A DNA stretch of 64,000 bases, taken from assembly GCA_902780175.1 (NCBI GenBank), contig CACZEU010000004.1, forward strand, positions 33,535 to 97,534, in the 5' to 3' direction. The notes below the pieces were generated by a model, which ran no database searches, was not told where the DNA came from, and was given only the letters and a program-made list of their open reading frames with translations. The position numbers and the translations under genes were made by a program. Numbering within the stretch: the stretch's first letter is position 1; every line of letters starts with the position of its first letter. This DNA comes from an uncultured Bacteroidia bacterium (GTDB lineage: Bacteria; Bacteroidota; Bacteroidia; Bacteroidales; UBA932). Shown one piece after another: positions 56,772 to 64,000 of the stretch.

Positions 56772-56788
56772 GAACAAACCGTCCTGAG

Positions 56789-56830
56789 TGCTCCCGGTAA
56801 GACATCATGTGTCCTGCTGGGAGCATTTAC
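56789..56830 (+). terminator. Hairpin, probable terminator after the topoisomerase operon
   Basis: Outer stem TGCTCCC (56789–56795) with GGGAGCA (56819–56825), and an inner GACA/TGTC pair at the tip, followed by only ATTTAC. The T-run is weak, so an attenuator role for the downstream acyltransferase gene is possible. Confidence 0.5.
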
Positions 56831-56852
56831 CGACCTGACTAAACCGTTTTTA

Positions 56853-58127
56853 ATGAAAAAGACCATTGCCCAGAAACTGGCCGAGCAGAGGGAGCATAAG
56901 CCCAATGCAATCCTTTACGCGATTCTCTCTCTGGTAGTAAAGATCATCGGCGCTCCGCTCAAGATAAAGTTCATCTACAAAGCCCGTCCGTCCAAAGACA
57001 AAGGGCCGTTCGTACTTGTAGCAAACCACGCATCACGCATCGATTACGTCTATACCGCACCGGCAGTGTGGCCGCACCGCCTCAACTACGTGGTGGGCTA
57101 CAACGAGTTCTTCGTCTCCCCCACGAACCTGATGCTCAAGGTTGCCCAGGTCATTCCCAAGCGCAATTTCACTCCGGACGTCCACTGCATACGCTCCATC
57201 AAGCGCATCATAGCGCAGGGCGGCCATGTGTGCTTCATGCCGGAAGGGATGAACTCCATCACCGGAATGGCCCAGCCCGTAATGCCCGGGACGGGTAAAC
57301 TGCTCAGAAGCCTCGGGGTAAATGTCTATTACACAAAGATTAAGGGCGGATACCTAAGCAACACCAAACACTGCCAGAAGCAGCGTCCCGGCCGCACCGA
57401 GGTGGTAGTCGACAGGATGTTCAGCGGCGACGAACTCGCCGGCCTCACCGAAGCGCAGATAGAAGACAGGATGAACCGCCTCCTCGCCCACGACGACTAT
57501 ATGTGGAACGCCGGCGAACATATCCGCTTCGACGCCAAAGGCAAACCGGCAGAGGCCCTGGACACCCTGCTGTACCTCTGCCCCAAGTGCGGTGCGATGC
57601 ACAGAATGGTATGCGACGACACCACGATGACATGTACCGCCTGCGGCAACAAGATAGAGATCGACGAGTGCGGCGCCATCAGGCCAGTCGGTCCCGATTC
57701 CGTCTGCCCGCCGCTTGTGACGGACTGGACGATAATGGAAAGGGAGCGCGCGGCGAAGGACGTCCGCGAGCCCGGATTCAGCTACAGCGGGAAGGTGAAG
57801 GTCGGCCTGCTGCCCGATTACAAGTACCTCACCGGCGGCAGGACTTCGGAAATCTGCGGAGATGGAGAATTGACCCTGACGGCCGCAGGGCTGCATTTTG
57901 ACGGCACCGTGAAGGGAGAACACCGCAGCTGGGACATCCCCATCGCTTCTCTCCCCTCCTATGGAATGTGTACGGACATCACCCGCTTCTACACCTTCCT
58001 GGACGGCGTGTTCTGGGAATTCTACCCGGAGGCCGGAGACACCCTGCGATGGGACCATCTGACAGAGGAAATGCACCGCTTCCAGGGAGGCCGCTGGCAA
58101 AATACGGCATACCGCCACAACCCTTAG
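56853..58127 (+). CDS. 1-acylglycerol-3-phosphate acyltransferase-like protein with zinc ribbon
   Basis: A 424-residue protein. An amphipathic N-terminus precedes the PlsC acyltransferase motif NHASRIDY (residues ~59–66, HX4D catalytic) and the FMPEGMNS motif. The ~190-residue C-terminal extension has a zinc ribbon with CPKCG and CTACG near 247–270 and a β-rich end that is not part of PlsC. Family-typical acyltransferases are ~230 residues, so this is a fused or long form. It probably acylates a lysophospholipid or an unusual lipid at the inner membrane. Confidence 0.82.
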   Translation: MKKTIAQKLAEQREHKPNAILYAILSLVVKIIGAPLKIKFIYKARPSKDKGPFVLVANHASRIDYVYTAPAVWPHRLNYVVGYNEFFVSPTNLMLKVAQVIPKRNFTPDVHCIRSIKRIIAQGGHVCFMPEGMNSITGMAQPVMPGTGKLLRSLGVNVYYTKIKGGYLSNTKHCQKQRPGRTEVVVDRMFSGDELAGLTEAQIEDRMNRLLAHDDYMWNAGEHIRFDAKGKPAEALDTLLYLCPKCGAMHRMVCDDTTMTCTACGNKIEIDECGAIRPVGPDSVCPPLVTDWTIMERERAAKDVREPGFSYSGKVKVGLLPDYKYLTGGRTSEICGDGELTLTAAGLHFDGTVKGEHRSWDIPIASLPSYGMCTDITRFYTFLDGVFWEFYPEAGDTLRWDHLTEEMHRFQGGRWQNTAYRHNP

Positions 58128-58186
58128 TTCTTCATTATTACGATTTTTTTCCTACCTTAGCGCTTCGTTTAAAACAGACCTGATAT

Positions 58187-59611
58187 ATGGCAGAAATCGT
58201 CAAAAAGTCGCTCCGCGACTCCGCGGCCGCAAGATGGACAGCTCTCGTGCTGCTTGCCGCGGCCAATCTCTTCGCTTACATCTTCATGGACATACTGTCC
58301 CCGTTGCAGGAACTTCTCCAGACCCAGAGGGGCTGGGATCCCGTCGCATACGGCCATTACGCCGGCAGCGAGACCTTCCTCAACGTGTTCGTCTTCTTCC
58401 TGATATTCGCAGGCATCATCCTGGACAAGATGGGCGTGCGCTTCACCGCTATCCTTTCCGGTGCGGTGATGGTCTGCGGTGCGGCGATCAAGTGGTTCGC
58501 CGTGTCCGAGGGCTTCATCGGCAGCGGCGCAGACGCCTGGTTCACAAATAACCTCAACCTTCCCGAGGCCTGGTGGAACGTCACTCCGTTCTTCGCCGGG
58601 ATGCCCGGTTCGGCAAAGCTCGCCGCAATCGGATTCATGATATTCGGATGCGGCTGCGAAATGGCCGGCATCACGGTCTCCAGGGGAATCGTCAAGTGGT
58701 TCCAGGGCAAGGAGATGGCGCTCGCAATGGGCGTAGAGATGGCAATCGCCCGCGTAGGTGTCGCCATCGTCATGCTCGGTTCGCCGCTCATCGCCAACAT
58801 CGCTCCGGTCAGCGTAAGCCGTCCCGTCGCAGTGGGCGCGCTGCTGCTCTGCATCGGCCTTATCCTGTTCATCACCTACGGGTTCATGGACGCCCGCCTC
58901 GACAAGGAAGGCGTGGAGGAGGAGAAGGACGATCCGTTCAAGGTCAGCGACATCGGCAAGATCCTTTCGCTCAAGATGTTCTGGATCGTGGCACTGCTGT
59001 GCGTGCTGTACTACAGCGCCATCTTCCCGTTCCAGAAGTACGCCATCAACATGCTTCAGTGCAACCTGGGATATACCGCCCAGCAGGCCAGCCTGGTTTT
59101 CTTTGTGTTCCCTCTGGGCGCAGCTGCGGTCACCCCGTTCCTCGGCAACTTCCTTGACCGCAAGGGCAAGGGCGCCACGATGCTCATCCTGGGTGCCGTG
59201 CTCATGATCGCCTGCCATCTCACCTTCGCCCTCGTGGTGCCCGCCACCAAGTCGGTCATCATCACCTACCTGGCCATCATCCTCCTGGGCATCTCCTTCT
59301 CGCTGGTTCCTGCGGCGCTCTGGCCTTCCGTTCCCAAGCTCATCGACAACAAGCTCCTCGGTTCGGCATATGCGCTCATCTTCTGGATCCAGAACATCGG
59401 CCTCTATGCGTTCCCGATGATCATCGGTTCCGTGCTCAGCGCATCCAACCCGGGAGTCACCGACCCTCTGGCATACAACTACACCGTTCCCATGCTGGTG
59501 TTCGCATCCCTTGGTGTCATCGCAATGATCCTTGGCTTCTGGCTCAAGATCGAGGACCGCAAGAAGGGATTCGGCCTGGAACTTCCCAACATCAAGAAGG
59601 ACGCTGAATGA
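58187..59611 (+). CDS. MFS transporter
   Basis: A 474-residue transporter with 12 predicted helices and a conserved loop FLIFAGIILDKMGVRFT after helix 2, a variant of the MFS GxxxDRxGR signature. A segment with poor hydrophobicity near 95–125 looks like an enlarged loop between helices 3 and 4. Substrate not visible. A weak TACCTTAG box lies at 58153–58160. It overlaps the next MFS gene by 4 nt (ATGA). Confidence 0.87.
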   Translation: MAEIVKKSLRDSAAARWTALVLLAAANLFAYIFMDILSPLQELLQTQRGWDPVAYGHYAGSETFLNVFVFFLIFAGIILDKMGVRFTAILSGAVMVCGAAIKWFAVSEGFIGSGADAWFTNNLNLPEAWWNVTPFFAGMPGSAKLAAIGFMIFGCGCEMAGITVSRGIVKWFQGKEMALAMGVEMAIARVGVAIVMLGSPLIANIAPVSVSRPVAVGALLLCIGLILFITYGFMDARLDKEGVEEEKDDPFKVSDIGKILSLKMFWIVALLCVLYYSAIFPFQKYAINMLQCNLGYTAQQASLVFFVFPLGAAAVTPFLGNFLDRKGKGATMLILGAVLMIACHLTFALVVPATKSVIITYLAIILLGISFSLVPAALWPSVPKLIDNKLLGSAYALIFWIQNIGLYAFPMIIGSVLSASNPGVTDPLAYNYTVPMLVFASLGVIAMILGFWLKIEDRKKGFGLELPNIKKDAE

Positions 59612-60945
59612 AATTCGGCAAACTGAAATGGGTGGCGCTGCTGTGCCTGATGGTGCCGATGTTCGCGTCGTACTTCTTCGACGATGCGTTCTCCACCCTC
59701 AGCCAGATCTTCCAGCACCCGGAGAGCCTGGAGCTGGGCTGGAACAGCGCGGATTACGGTTTCTACGCAGGCGGATACAGTTTCCTGTGCGTGTGCGGCG
59801 GACTGATCCTGTGCGGCATCCTGCTTGACGTGTTCGGCGTACGTATCATCGGCAGCTTGTTCGTGGGGCTGATGGCCCTGGGGGCGGGCACGGTGGTCGT
59901 CGCGCTCCGGAGCGGCCTCGCGCCGCATACTTCGCTCGCGCTCGCGTACGCCGGATGCATGATATTCGGACTCGGCAGCGAGATCGCCGGGGTCGCCGTC
60001 ACCCGTTCCATCGCCAAATGGTTCAAGGGCGGCAACGTCGCGTTCGCAATGGGCGCACAGGTGGCCGTGGCGCGCCTGGGTACTGCATTGGCGTTCATAC
60101 TGGCGCCGGTGCTGGTGGCACAGAAGGGCGACGGAGAGATATATACGCTGGCGGAGACCGCACGTCCGGCAACCTTCGGGCTCGCGCTGATCCTTGTCGG
60201 CGTGCTGCTCTGGGGCATCTTCGTGGCCATGGACGCCCGTTTCGACAAGGCCCACGGACTGACGTACGGCCGCGGTGCGGTCAAGGAGGAAGACAAGTTC
60301 AAGTTCTCCGATATCGGGAGGCTCCTGACCAACGGAAGGTTCCTGCTTATCGCACTGCTGTGCGTGTTCTTCTACTGCTGCATCATCAGCTTCAAGAAAT
60401 TCGGCACCTCGATAGTCATTCCCCGCTTCGATATGGACATCGACAGCGCCAAATGGGTCATCACGATGATTCCGTTCTTTACGGTGGTGTTCACGCCGCT
60501 GTTCGGCGCGCTGGTGGACAGGGTCGGCAAAGGAACGGTCTGGATGATAATCGGCGCCTTCCTGGTGCTGGCGGCGCATATGGTGCTTGCCTTCGCTCCG
60601 CAGGGCGTGCCGTTCTGGGGATACTTTGGTATTTCGATGCTGGGAATCGGCTACTCGCTGGTACCGTCGGCAATGTGGCCCAGCGTGCCCAAGATAGTGC
60701 CCGAGCGCAACCTCGGCACCGCCTATTCGCTCATTTACTGGATACAGAACATGGGCATGCTGCTCGTTCCCATTTTCGTGGGGCGCATCTTCAAGGCATT
60801 TGAAGGCGTAGTGGCAGCCGAACGCGCGGAGCGCATCTTCATCGGCCTGGGAATCATTGCCGTCGTGCTCGCCGTGCTCCTCCGCCACGCCTCCCGCCGT
60901 CGGCCGGAACTGGGACTGGACGAGGCCAGCAGCCGGAAGAAATAG
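59608..60945 (+). CDS. MFS transporter (tandem paralogue)
   Basis: A 445-residue transporter with 12 helices, similar in layout and loop sequences to its upstream neighbour (GLILCGILLDVFGVRIIG; LGIGYSLVPSAMWPSVPKIV matches LGISFSLVPAALWPSVPKLI). The two are clear tandem paralogues. Translation is coupled by ATGA. Both could act as heteromers or have diverged substrates; neither is evident. The operon ends at the terminator at 60983. Confidence 0.87.
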   Translation: MKFGKLKWVALLCLMVPMFASYFFDDAFSTLSQIFQHPESLELGWNSADYGFYAGGYSFLCVCGGLILCGILLDVFGVRIIGSLFVGLMALGAGTVVVALRSGLAPHTSLALAYAGCMIFGLGSEIAGVAVTRSIAKWFKGGNVAFAMGAQVAVARLGTALAFILAPVLVAQKGDGEIYTLAETARPATFGLALILVGVLLWGIFVAMDARFDKAHGLTYGRGAVKEEDKFKFSDIGRLLTNGRFLLIALLCVFFYCCIISFKKFGTSIVIPRFDMDIDSAKWVITMIPFFTVVFTPLFGALVDRVGKGTVWMIIGAFLVLAAHMVLAFAPQGVPFWGYFGISMLGIGYSLVPSAMWPSVPKIVPERNLGTAYSLIYWIQNMGMLLVPIFVGRIFKAFEGVVAAERAERIFIGLGIIAVVLAVLLRHASRRRPELGLDEASSRKK

Positions 60946-60982
60946 CGTCGAACGTAAGTCTCTGAGAGACTGCACGATAAAC

Positions 60983-61018
60983 AAAACCGTCCGGGTGGTT
61001 TCACCTGGACGGTTTTTC
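60983..61018. terminator. Bidirectional terminator between MFS and ssb
   Basis: Stem AAAACCGTCCGGGTG with CACCTGGACGGTTTT (about 60983–61016, one G·U) and a T-run on plus; A-rich on the other side gives a minus-strand terminator for ssb. Confidence 0.9.
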
Positions 61019-61060
61019 GTAAACACTTAAGCGTCAGAATATTACATTCGACGGCCTAGA

Positions 61061-61696
61061 CTAGAAAGGCAGGTCGTCCTCGGGGGCGGAGGCGCCGAAG
61101 TCGGGCTCGGGGACCGAAGGGGCTGCAGGGGCAGCGGGGGCGTCGGTACGGCGCTGGTAGCCGCCGGAAGCGGGAGCTGCGGGCTGGGGAGGCTGATAGG
61201 ACGGCGATGAAGGGGCCTGATAACCGGGAGCCTGATAACCGCCTGCGGGCTGTGAGCCGCCGTAGCCGGAACCGCCGGCCTGGGGCGCACCGTAGCCTCC
61301 TGCGGGGGCGTAACCGCCGGCCGGACGGGGGGCGTCTTCGCCGTCGCGGCGGCCGAGGAGCTGGACGTTGTCGGCGACGATTTCGGTCATATACTTCTTC
61401 TGGCCCTGCTGGTCGTTATAGGAACGGGTGCGGATGTGGCCTTCTACATAGATCTGGCTGCCTTTGCGGATGTAGCGCTCGGCGAGGTCGGCGAGCTGGC
61501 GCCAGAGGACGAGATTGTGCCACTCGGTGTTTTCGCGGAGTTCGCCGGAGCGGTCGCGGTAGCGCTCCGTGGTGGCAAGTGTGAATGTGGCGACCTTAGT
61601 GCTCTGGCCGGCCTGGGCTGAACCCTGATCAAGGTAACGTACTTCCGGGTCTCTGCCAACGTTACCGATTAGAAATACTTTGTTTAAAGATGGCAT
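61061..61696 (-). CDS. ssb: Single-stranded DNA-binding protein
   Basis: A 211-residue SSB. The OB-fold (residues 1–115) has KVFLIGNVGRDPEVRYLD, TEWHNLVLW and KGSQIYVEGHIRTRSYND. The tail (~115–205) is Gly/Ala/Pro/Gln/Tyr-rich (GGYAPAGGYGAPQAGG) and ends EDDLPF, the acidic tip that recruits repair and replication proteins. Longer tail than E. coli SSB. It diverges from dxs, with promoters in the 90 nt between. Confidence 0.97.
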   Translation of the reverse strand: MPSLNKVFLIGNVGRDPEVRYLDQGSAQAGQSTKVATFTLATTERYRDRSGELRENTEWHNLVLWRQLADLAERYIRKGSQIYVEGHIRTRSYNDQQGQKKYMTEIVADNVQLLGRRDGEDAPRPAGGYAPAGGYGAPQAGGSGYGGSQPAGGYQAPGYQAPSSPSYQPPQPAAPASGGYQRRTDAPAAPAAPSVPEPDFGASAPEDDLPF

Positions 61697-61729
61697 ACTG
61701 TAATAATGTTAAGTTAGTTTAAGCGGTCT

Positions 61730-61762
61730 CAAATATAGAGAAATTATTCCGTAAAACTCAAA
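61730..61762 (-). promoter_or_regulatory. Promoter of ssb
   Basis: On the minus strand TTTG (61762–61759), a 21-nt spacer, then TATATTTG (61737–61730). The leader to the ATG is about 30 nt. Confidence 0.6.
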
Positions 61763-61771
61763 AACTATTTG

Positions 61772-61779
61772 TATTTTTG
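61772..61779 (+). promoter_or_regulatory. -7 box for dxs
   Basis: TATTTTTG fits TAnnTTTG and ends 7 nt before the ATG at 61787. No -33 TTTG at the usual spacing. It predicts a leaderless or nearly leaderless mRNA. Confidence 0.5.
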
Positions 61780-61786
61780 CGGTCCC

Positions 61787-63658
61787 ATGTACGAACTGCT
61801 GGACAAGATAAACTCCCCCGCCGACGTCAAGGCCCTCAGCCTCGACGAACTGGAACTCCTCTGCAGGGAGCTGCGCGCCTATATAGTCGAGTGCTGCGCA
61901 GTCAACCCCGGGCATCTCGCATCGAGCCTGGGCGCCGTGGAACTTATCGTAGGCTGGCATTACGTATACAACGGCCCGCAGGACAAGATAGTCTTCGACG
62001 TCGGCCATCAGGCCTACGCCCACAAGATTCTCACCGGCCGCCGCGAGCAGTTCCGGCAGAACAGGATGGAGGGCGGCCTGAGCGGTTTCCCTTCCCGCGC
62101 GGAGAGCCCGTACGACGCATTCGGCGCCGGACATTCGTCCACATCCGTCTCCGCCGCCCTCGGCCTCGCGGAAGCGGCGCGCCTGCAGGGGCTGCACGAT
62201 AAAGTCACCGCGCTCATAGGCGACGGCGCCCTCACCGGAGGCCTTGCCTTCGAGGGCCTGAACAACGCCGGCTCAGGCAACGCCGACCTTCTCGTCATCC
62301 TCAACGACAACAACCAGTCCATCGACGGCAACATCGGCGCGATGCACAATTACCTCCTCAAGGTAACGTCCAGCGTCCGGTACAACCGCTTCAAGGCGCA
62401 GGTCTGGGACAAACTGGGCGAAAGCCGCCTGCGCGCCCTCATCCAGCGCTGGACCAGGAGCGTCAAGTCATACTTCGTCAGGCCCACCAGAGGCGACATA
62501 TTCGAAGCCTTGGGCTTCCGCTACTTCGGTCCCATCGACGGCAACGACATCCGCGCCGTGGTGGACACGCTGAGGAAGCTCCGGAACATCAGCGGCCCGC
62601 GTGTGCTTCACTGCCTCACCGTCAAGGGCAAGGGTTATCCGGCGGCGGAGAACGACCCCGTCGTCTGGCACGCCCCCGGAAAGTTCGATCCCCAGACCGG
62701 CGAACGCATCAAGGGCACCCGCACCGCCGACCGCTATCAGGACGTCTTCGGCGCCACACTGTGCGACCTCGCGGCCGCCGACAGCCGCATCGTTGGCATC
62801 ACGCCCGCCATGGCCACCGGCAGCGGAATGACCGCATTCGCCGAGAAGTTTCCCGACAGGTTCTACGACGTCGGCATCGAAGAGGAGCACGCCGTGACCT
62901 TCTCCTCCGGCCTCGCCGCAGGAGGGCTCAAACCGTTCTGCAACATATATTCGTCCTTCTCCCAGAGGGCTTACGACCAGATAATCCACGACGCCGCCCT
63001 GCAGAAGCTGCCGGTGGTGCTGTGCTTCGACCGGGCCGGCCTCGTGGGCGAAGACGGCGCCACGCACCAGGGAGCGTTCGACATTGCAGCGTACCGCAGC
63101 ATACCGGAGACGACGATCGCCGCCCCGCGCAACGAACGGGAACTCCGCGACCTGATGTACACCGCCAGCCGGCAGGAGCACGGACCGTTTATTATAAGGT
63201 ACCCGCGCGGCGCGGGCGAGGGCGTCCGGTGGCAGGGGACGGAGATGCGCAAGATCGAAGTCGGCAAGGCCGAAATGCTGCTGGACGGCACGGATGTAGC
63301 CGTAATAGCAACCGGTCCCGCGTCCAACAGGGCGCTGGAGGCGGCGGAGGCCTTCCGCGGGAAGGTAGAGGTTTATCACTTCCCCTTCGTCAAGCCGATT
63401 GACACGCAGGCGCTTGACGCCATCGCCGGGCGTTTCGGCAAAATAGTCACGGTGGAGGACGGATGCATCAAGGGCGGCCTCTTCGGAGCCGTCAGCGAGT
63501 ATCTCACTGCACGCGGAATCGGCGCTGCCGTACATCCGCTGGGCATAGACGACGAGTTCGTAATGCAGGCTTCCCAGGGCAGGCAGCGCAGCATCTACGG
63601 CATCGACAGGGAAGGAATAGAAAAAATCTTGCAAAAGTTTTTGCAGATATCAAAATAA
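61787..63658 (+). CDS. dxs: 1-deoxy-D-xylulose-5-phosphate synthase
   Basis: A 623-residue thiamine-diphosphate enzyme making the first intermediate of the MEP isoprenoid pathway from pyruvate and glyceraldehyde-3-phosphate. Start 61787 (MYELLDKINSPAD) fits homologues; a longer frame from 61769 begins inside the promoter box. Motifs: FDVGHQAYAHKILTGR, the ThDP GDGALTGGLAFEGLNNAG, and DRAGLVGEDGATHQGAFD in the transketolase-like pyrimidine domain. The -33 element of the tRNA operon promoter lies inside its 3' end. Confidence 0.97.
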   Translation: MYELLDKINSPADVKALSLDELELLCRELRAYIVECCAVNPGHLASSLGAVELIVGWHYVYNGPQDKIVFDVGHQAYAHKILTGRREQFRQNRMEGGLSGFPSRAESPYDAFGAGHSSTSVSAALGLAEAARLQGLHDKVTALIGDGALTGGLAFEGLNNAGSGNADLLVILNDNNQSIDGNIGAMHNYLLKVTSSVRYNRFKAQVWDKLGESRLRALIQRWTRSVKSYFVRPTRGDIFEALGFRYFGPIDGNDIRAVVDTLRKLRNISGPRVLHCLTVKGKGYPAAENDPVVWHAPGKFDPQTGERIKGTRTADRYQDVFGATLCDLAAADSRIVGITPAMATGSGMTAFAEKFPDRFYDVGIEEEHAVTFSSGLAAGGLKPFCNIYSSFSQRAYDQIIHDAALQKLPVVLCFDRAGLVGEDGATHQGAFDIAAYRSIPETTIAAPRNERELRDLMYTASRQEHGPFIIRYPRGAGEGVRWQGTEMRKIEVGKAEMLLDGTDVAVIATGPASNRALEAAEAFRGKVEVYHFPFVKPIDTQALDAIAGRFGKIVTVEDGCIKGGLFGAVSEYLTARGIGAAVHPLGIDDEFVMQASQGRQRSIYGIDREGIEKILQKFLQISK

Positions 63659-63670
63659 TTGCTACCTTTG
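63640..63670 (+). promoter_or_regulatory. Promoter of the Thr–Tyr–Gly tRNA operon
   Basis: TTTG (63640–63643), a 19-nt spacer, then TACCTTTG (63663–63670): an exact TTTG-N19-TAnnTTTG promoter. The -33 site lies in the last codons of dxs. The tRNA starts 29 nt after the box. Confidence 0.75.
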
Positions 63671-63699
63671 CAATCCCTAAAAAGGGGCATTGAAATACT

Positions 63700-63773
63700 G
63701 CCGATGTAGCTCAGATGGCCAGAGCGTGTGATTTGTAATCTCAAGGTCGTGGGTTCGATTCCCTCCATCGGCT
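63700..63773 (+). tRNA. tRNA-Thr (anticodon TGT)
   Basis: Acceptor GCCGATG pairs with CATCGGC and the discriminator is T. The D arm is GCTC/GAGC. The anticodon stem TGTGA/TCTCA closes loop TTTGTAA with anticodon TGT, and the T arm is GTGGG/CCCTC. Both the anticodon and T stems contain a central T·T mismatch. CCA is not encoded. First of a tRNA operon. Confidence 0.92.
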
Positions 63774-63790
63774 CATCGCAGTTTATGTAC

Positions 63791-63873
63791 GGGCAAGTAC
63801 CAGAGTGGCCAAATGGGGCAGACTGTAAATCTGCTGGCGCACGCCTACGGTGGTTCGAATCCATCCTTGCCCA
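63791..63873 (+). tRNA. tRNA-Tyr (anticodon GTA)
   Basis: Acceptor GGGCAAG pairs with CTTGCCC. Anticodon stem GCAGA/TCTGC closes loop CTGTAAA with anticodon GTA. The variable arm is long (class II), as expected for bacterial tRNA-Tyr. CCA not encoded. Confidence 0.95.
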
Positions 63874-63901
63874 CGAAGCGGAAGAGAACAGCTTCCATTA
63901 T

Positions 63902-63973
63902 GCGGGGTTCGTATAACGGCTATTATGTCAGCCTTCCAAGCTGAAAATGGGAGTTCGATTCTCCTACCCCGCT
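63902..63973 (+). tRNA. tRNA-Gly (anticodon TCC)
   Basis: Acceptor GCGGGGT pairs with ACCCCGC. Anticodon stem TCAGC/GCTGA closes loop CTTCCAA with anticodon TCC, reading GGA/GGG. T arm has GTTCGATTC. CCA not encoded. Confidence 0.95.
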
Positions 63974-63982
63974 CAAAACGTT

Positions 63983-64000
63983 GCCGATGTAGCTCAGGGG
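63983..64000 (+). tRNA. tRNA, 5' part only, probably tRNA-Thr (cut by window end)
   Basis: GCCGATGTAGCTCAGGGG repeats the first 15 nt of the tRNA-Thr at 63700. In many bacteria the order is Thr-Tyr-Gly-Thr-tuf, so this is probably the second tRNA-Thr (GGT). The anticodon is outside the window. Confidence 0.65.

Overview
The window looks like a chromosomal segment of a fairly GC-rich member of the Bacteroidales, probably an uncultured gut or rumen lineage. The evidence is the moxR–batABCDE cluster, many lipoproteins with Bacteroidetes-type signal peptides, a TonB receptor with a DUF5074 propeller lipoprotein, TAnnTTTG promoter boxes (several with TTTG about 18–21 nt upstream), sparse Shine-Dalgarno sequences, and a Thr-Tyr-Gly-(Thr?) tRNA string at the right end. 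No phage, insertion sequence, integron or CRISPR array was seen. Most of the window is core genome; the accessory-looking part is about 12.6–38.3 kb on the minus strand.

Layout. 0–9 kb (plus): the end of an rRNA m5C methyltransferase, dprA, tatD, ansA, a four-gene ExbB/membrane protein/ExbD/ExbD motor cluster closed by a terminator, then asnS, udk and a TonB-like protein. 9–13.9 kb (minus): lipoprotein, acyl-CoA/ACP ligase, dCMP deaminase and S41 protease in one overlapping operon. 13.9–22.2 kb (minus): GH36 alpha-galactosidase, BtuG-like DUF5074 lipoprotein, BtuB-like TonB receptor, DUF4988 lipoprotein and M6 protease, closely packed. 22.2–26.7 kb (minus): M13 peptidase; then typA, DUF177, rpmF, tRNA-Arg. 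26.8–37.6 kb (minus): an OmpA-family porin, a frameshifted fimbrillin/Ig/FISUMP-like surface protein, a 39-codon small gene, DUF1573 protein, small lipoprotein and a 1235-residue lipoprotein with collagen-like repeats. 37.8–41.2 kb (minus): small exported protein, tRNA-Leu, fumarase and prfB.

41.3–51.6 kb (plus): moxR, DUF58, batA, batB, batC and a batD–batE fusion in a chain with overlapping stops and starts, followed by a second ExbB–ExbD–TonB motor. 51.6–61 kb (plus): rluB with a repeat-rich N-terminus, era, a type II topoisomerase A subunit, a tiny PLDNc-type membrane protein, an acyltransferase with a zinc ribbon and two tandem MFS transporters. 61–64 kb: ssb (minus) diverges from dxs (plus), then comes a tRNA operon with a textbook Bacteroidetes promoter. 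The last tRNA is cut by the window edge; by comparison with the well-known Thr-Tyr-Gly-Thr-tuf order it is probably tRNA-Thr followed by tuf.

The features most worth attention are the frameshifted two-module surface protein with its neighbouring micro-gene, the alpha-galactosidase/BtuG/BtuB-like locus without SusD, the batD–batE fusion that keeps an internal start and signal peptide, a set of promoter boxes lying 6–10 nt from start codons (predicted leaderless or near-leaderless mRNAs), and an interspersed repeat ending in GAAATGACA or AGAATGACA, one copy of which supplies a gene's start codon.
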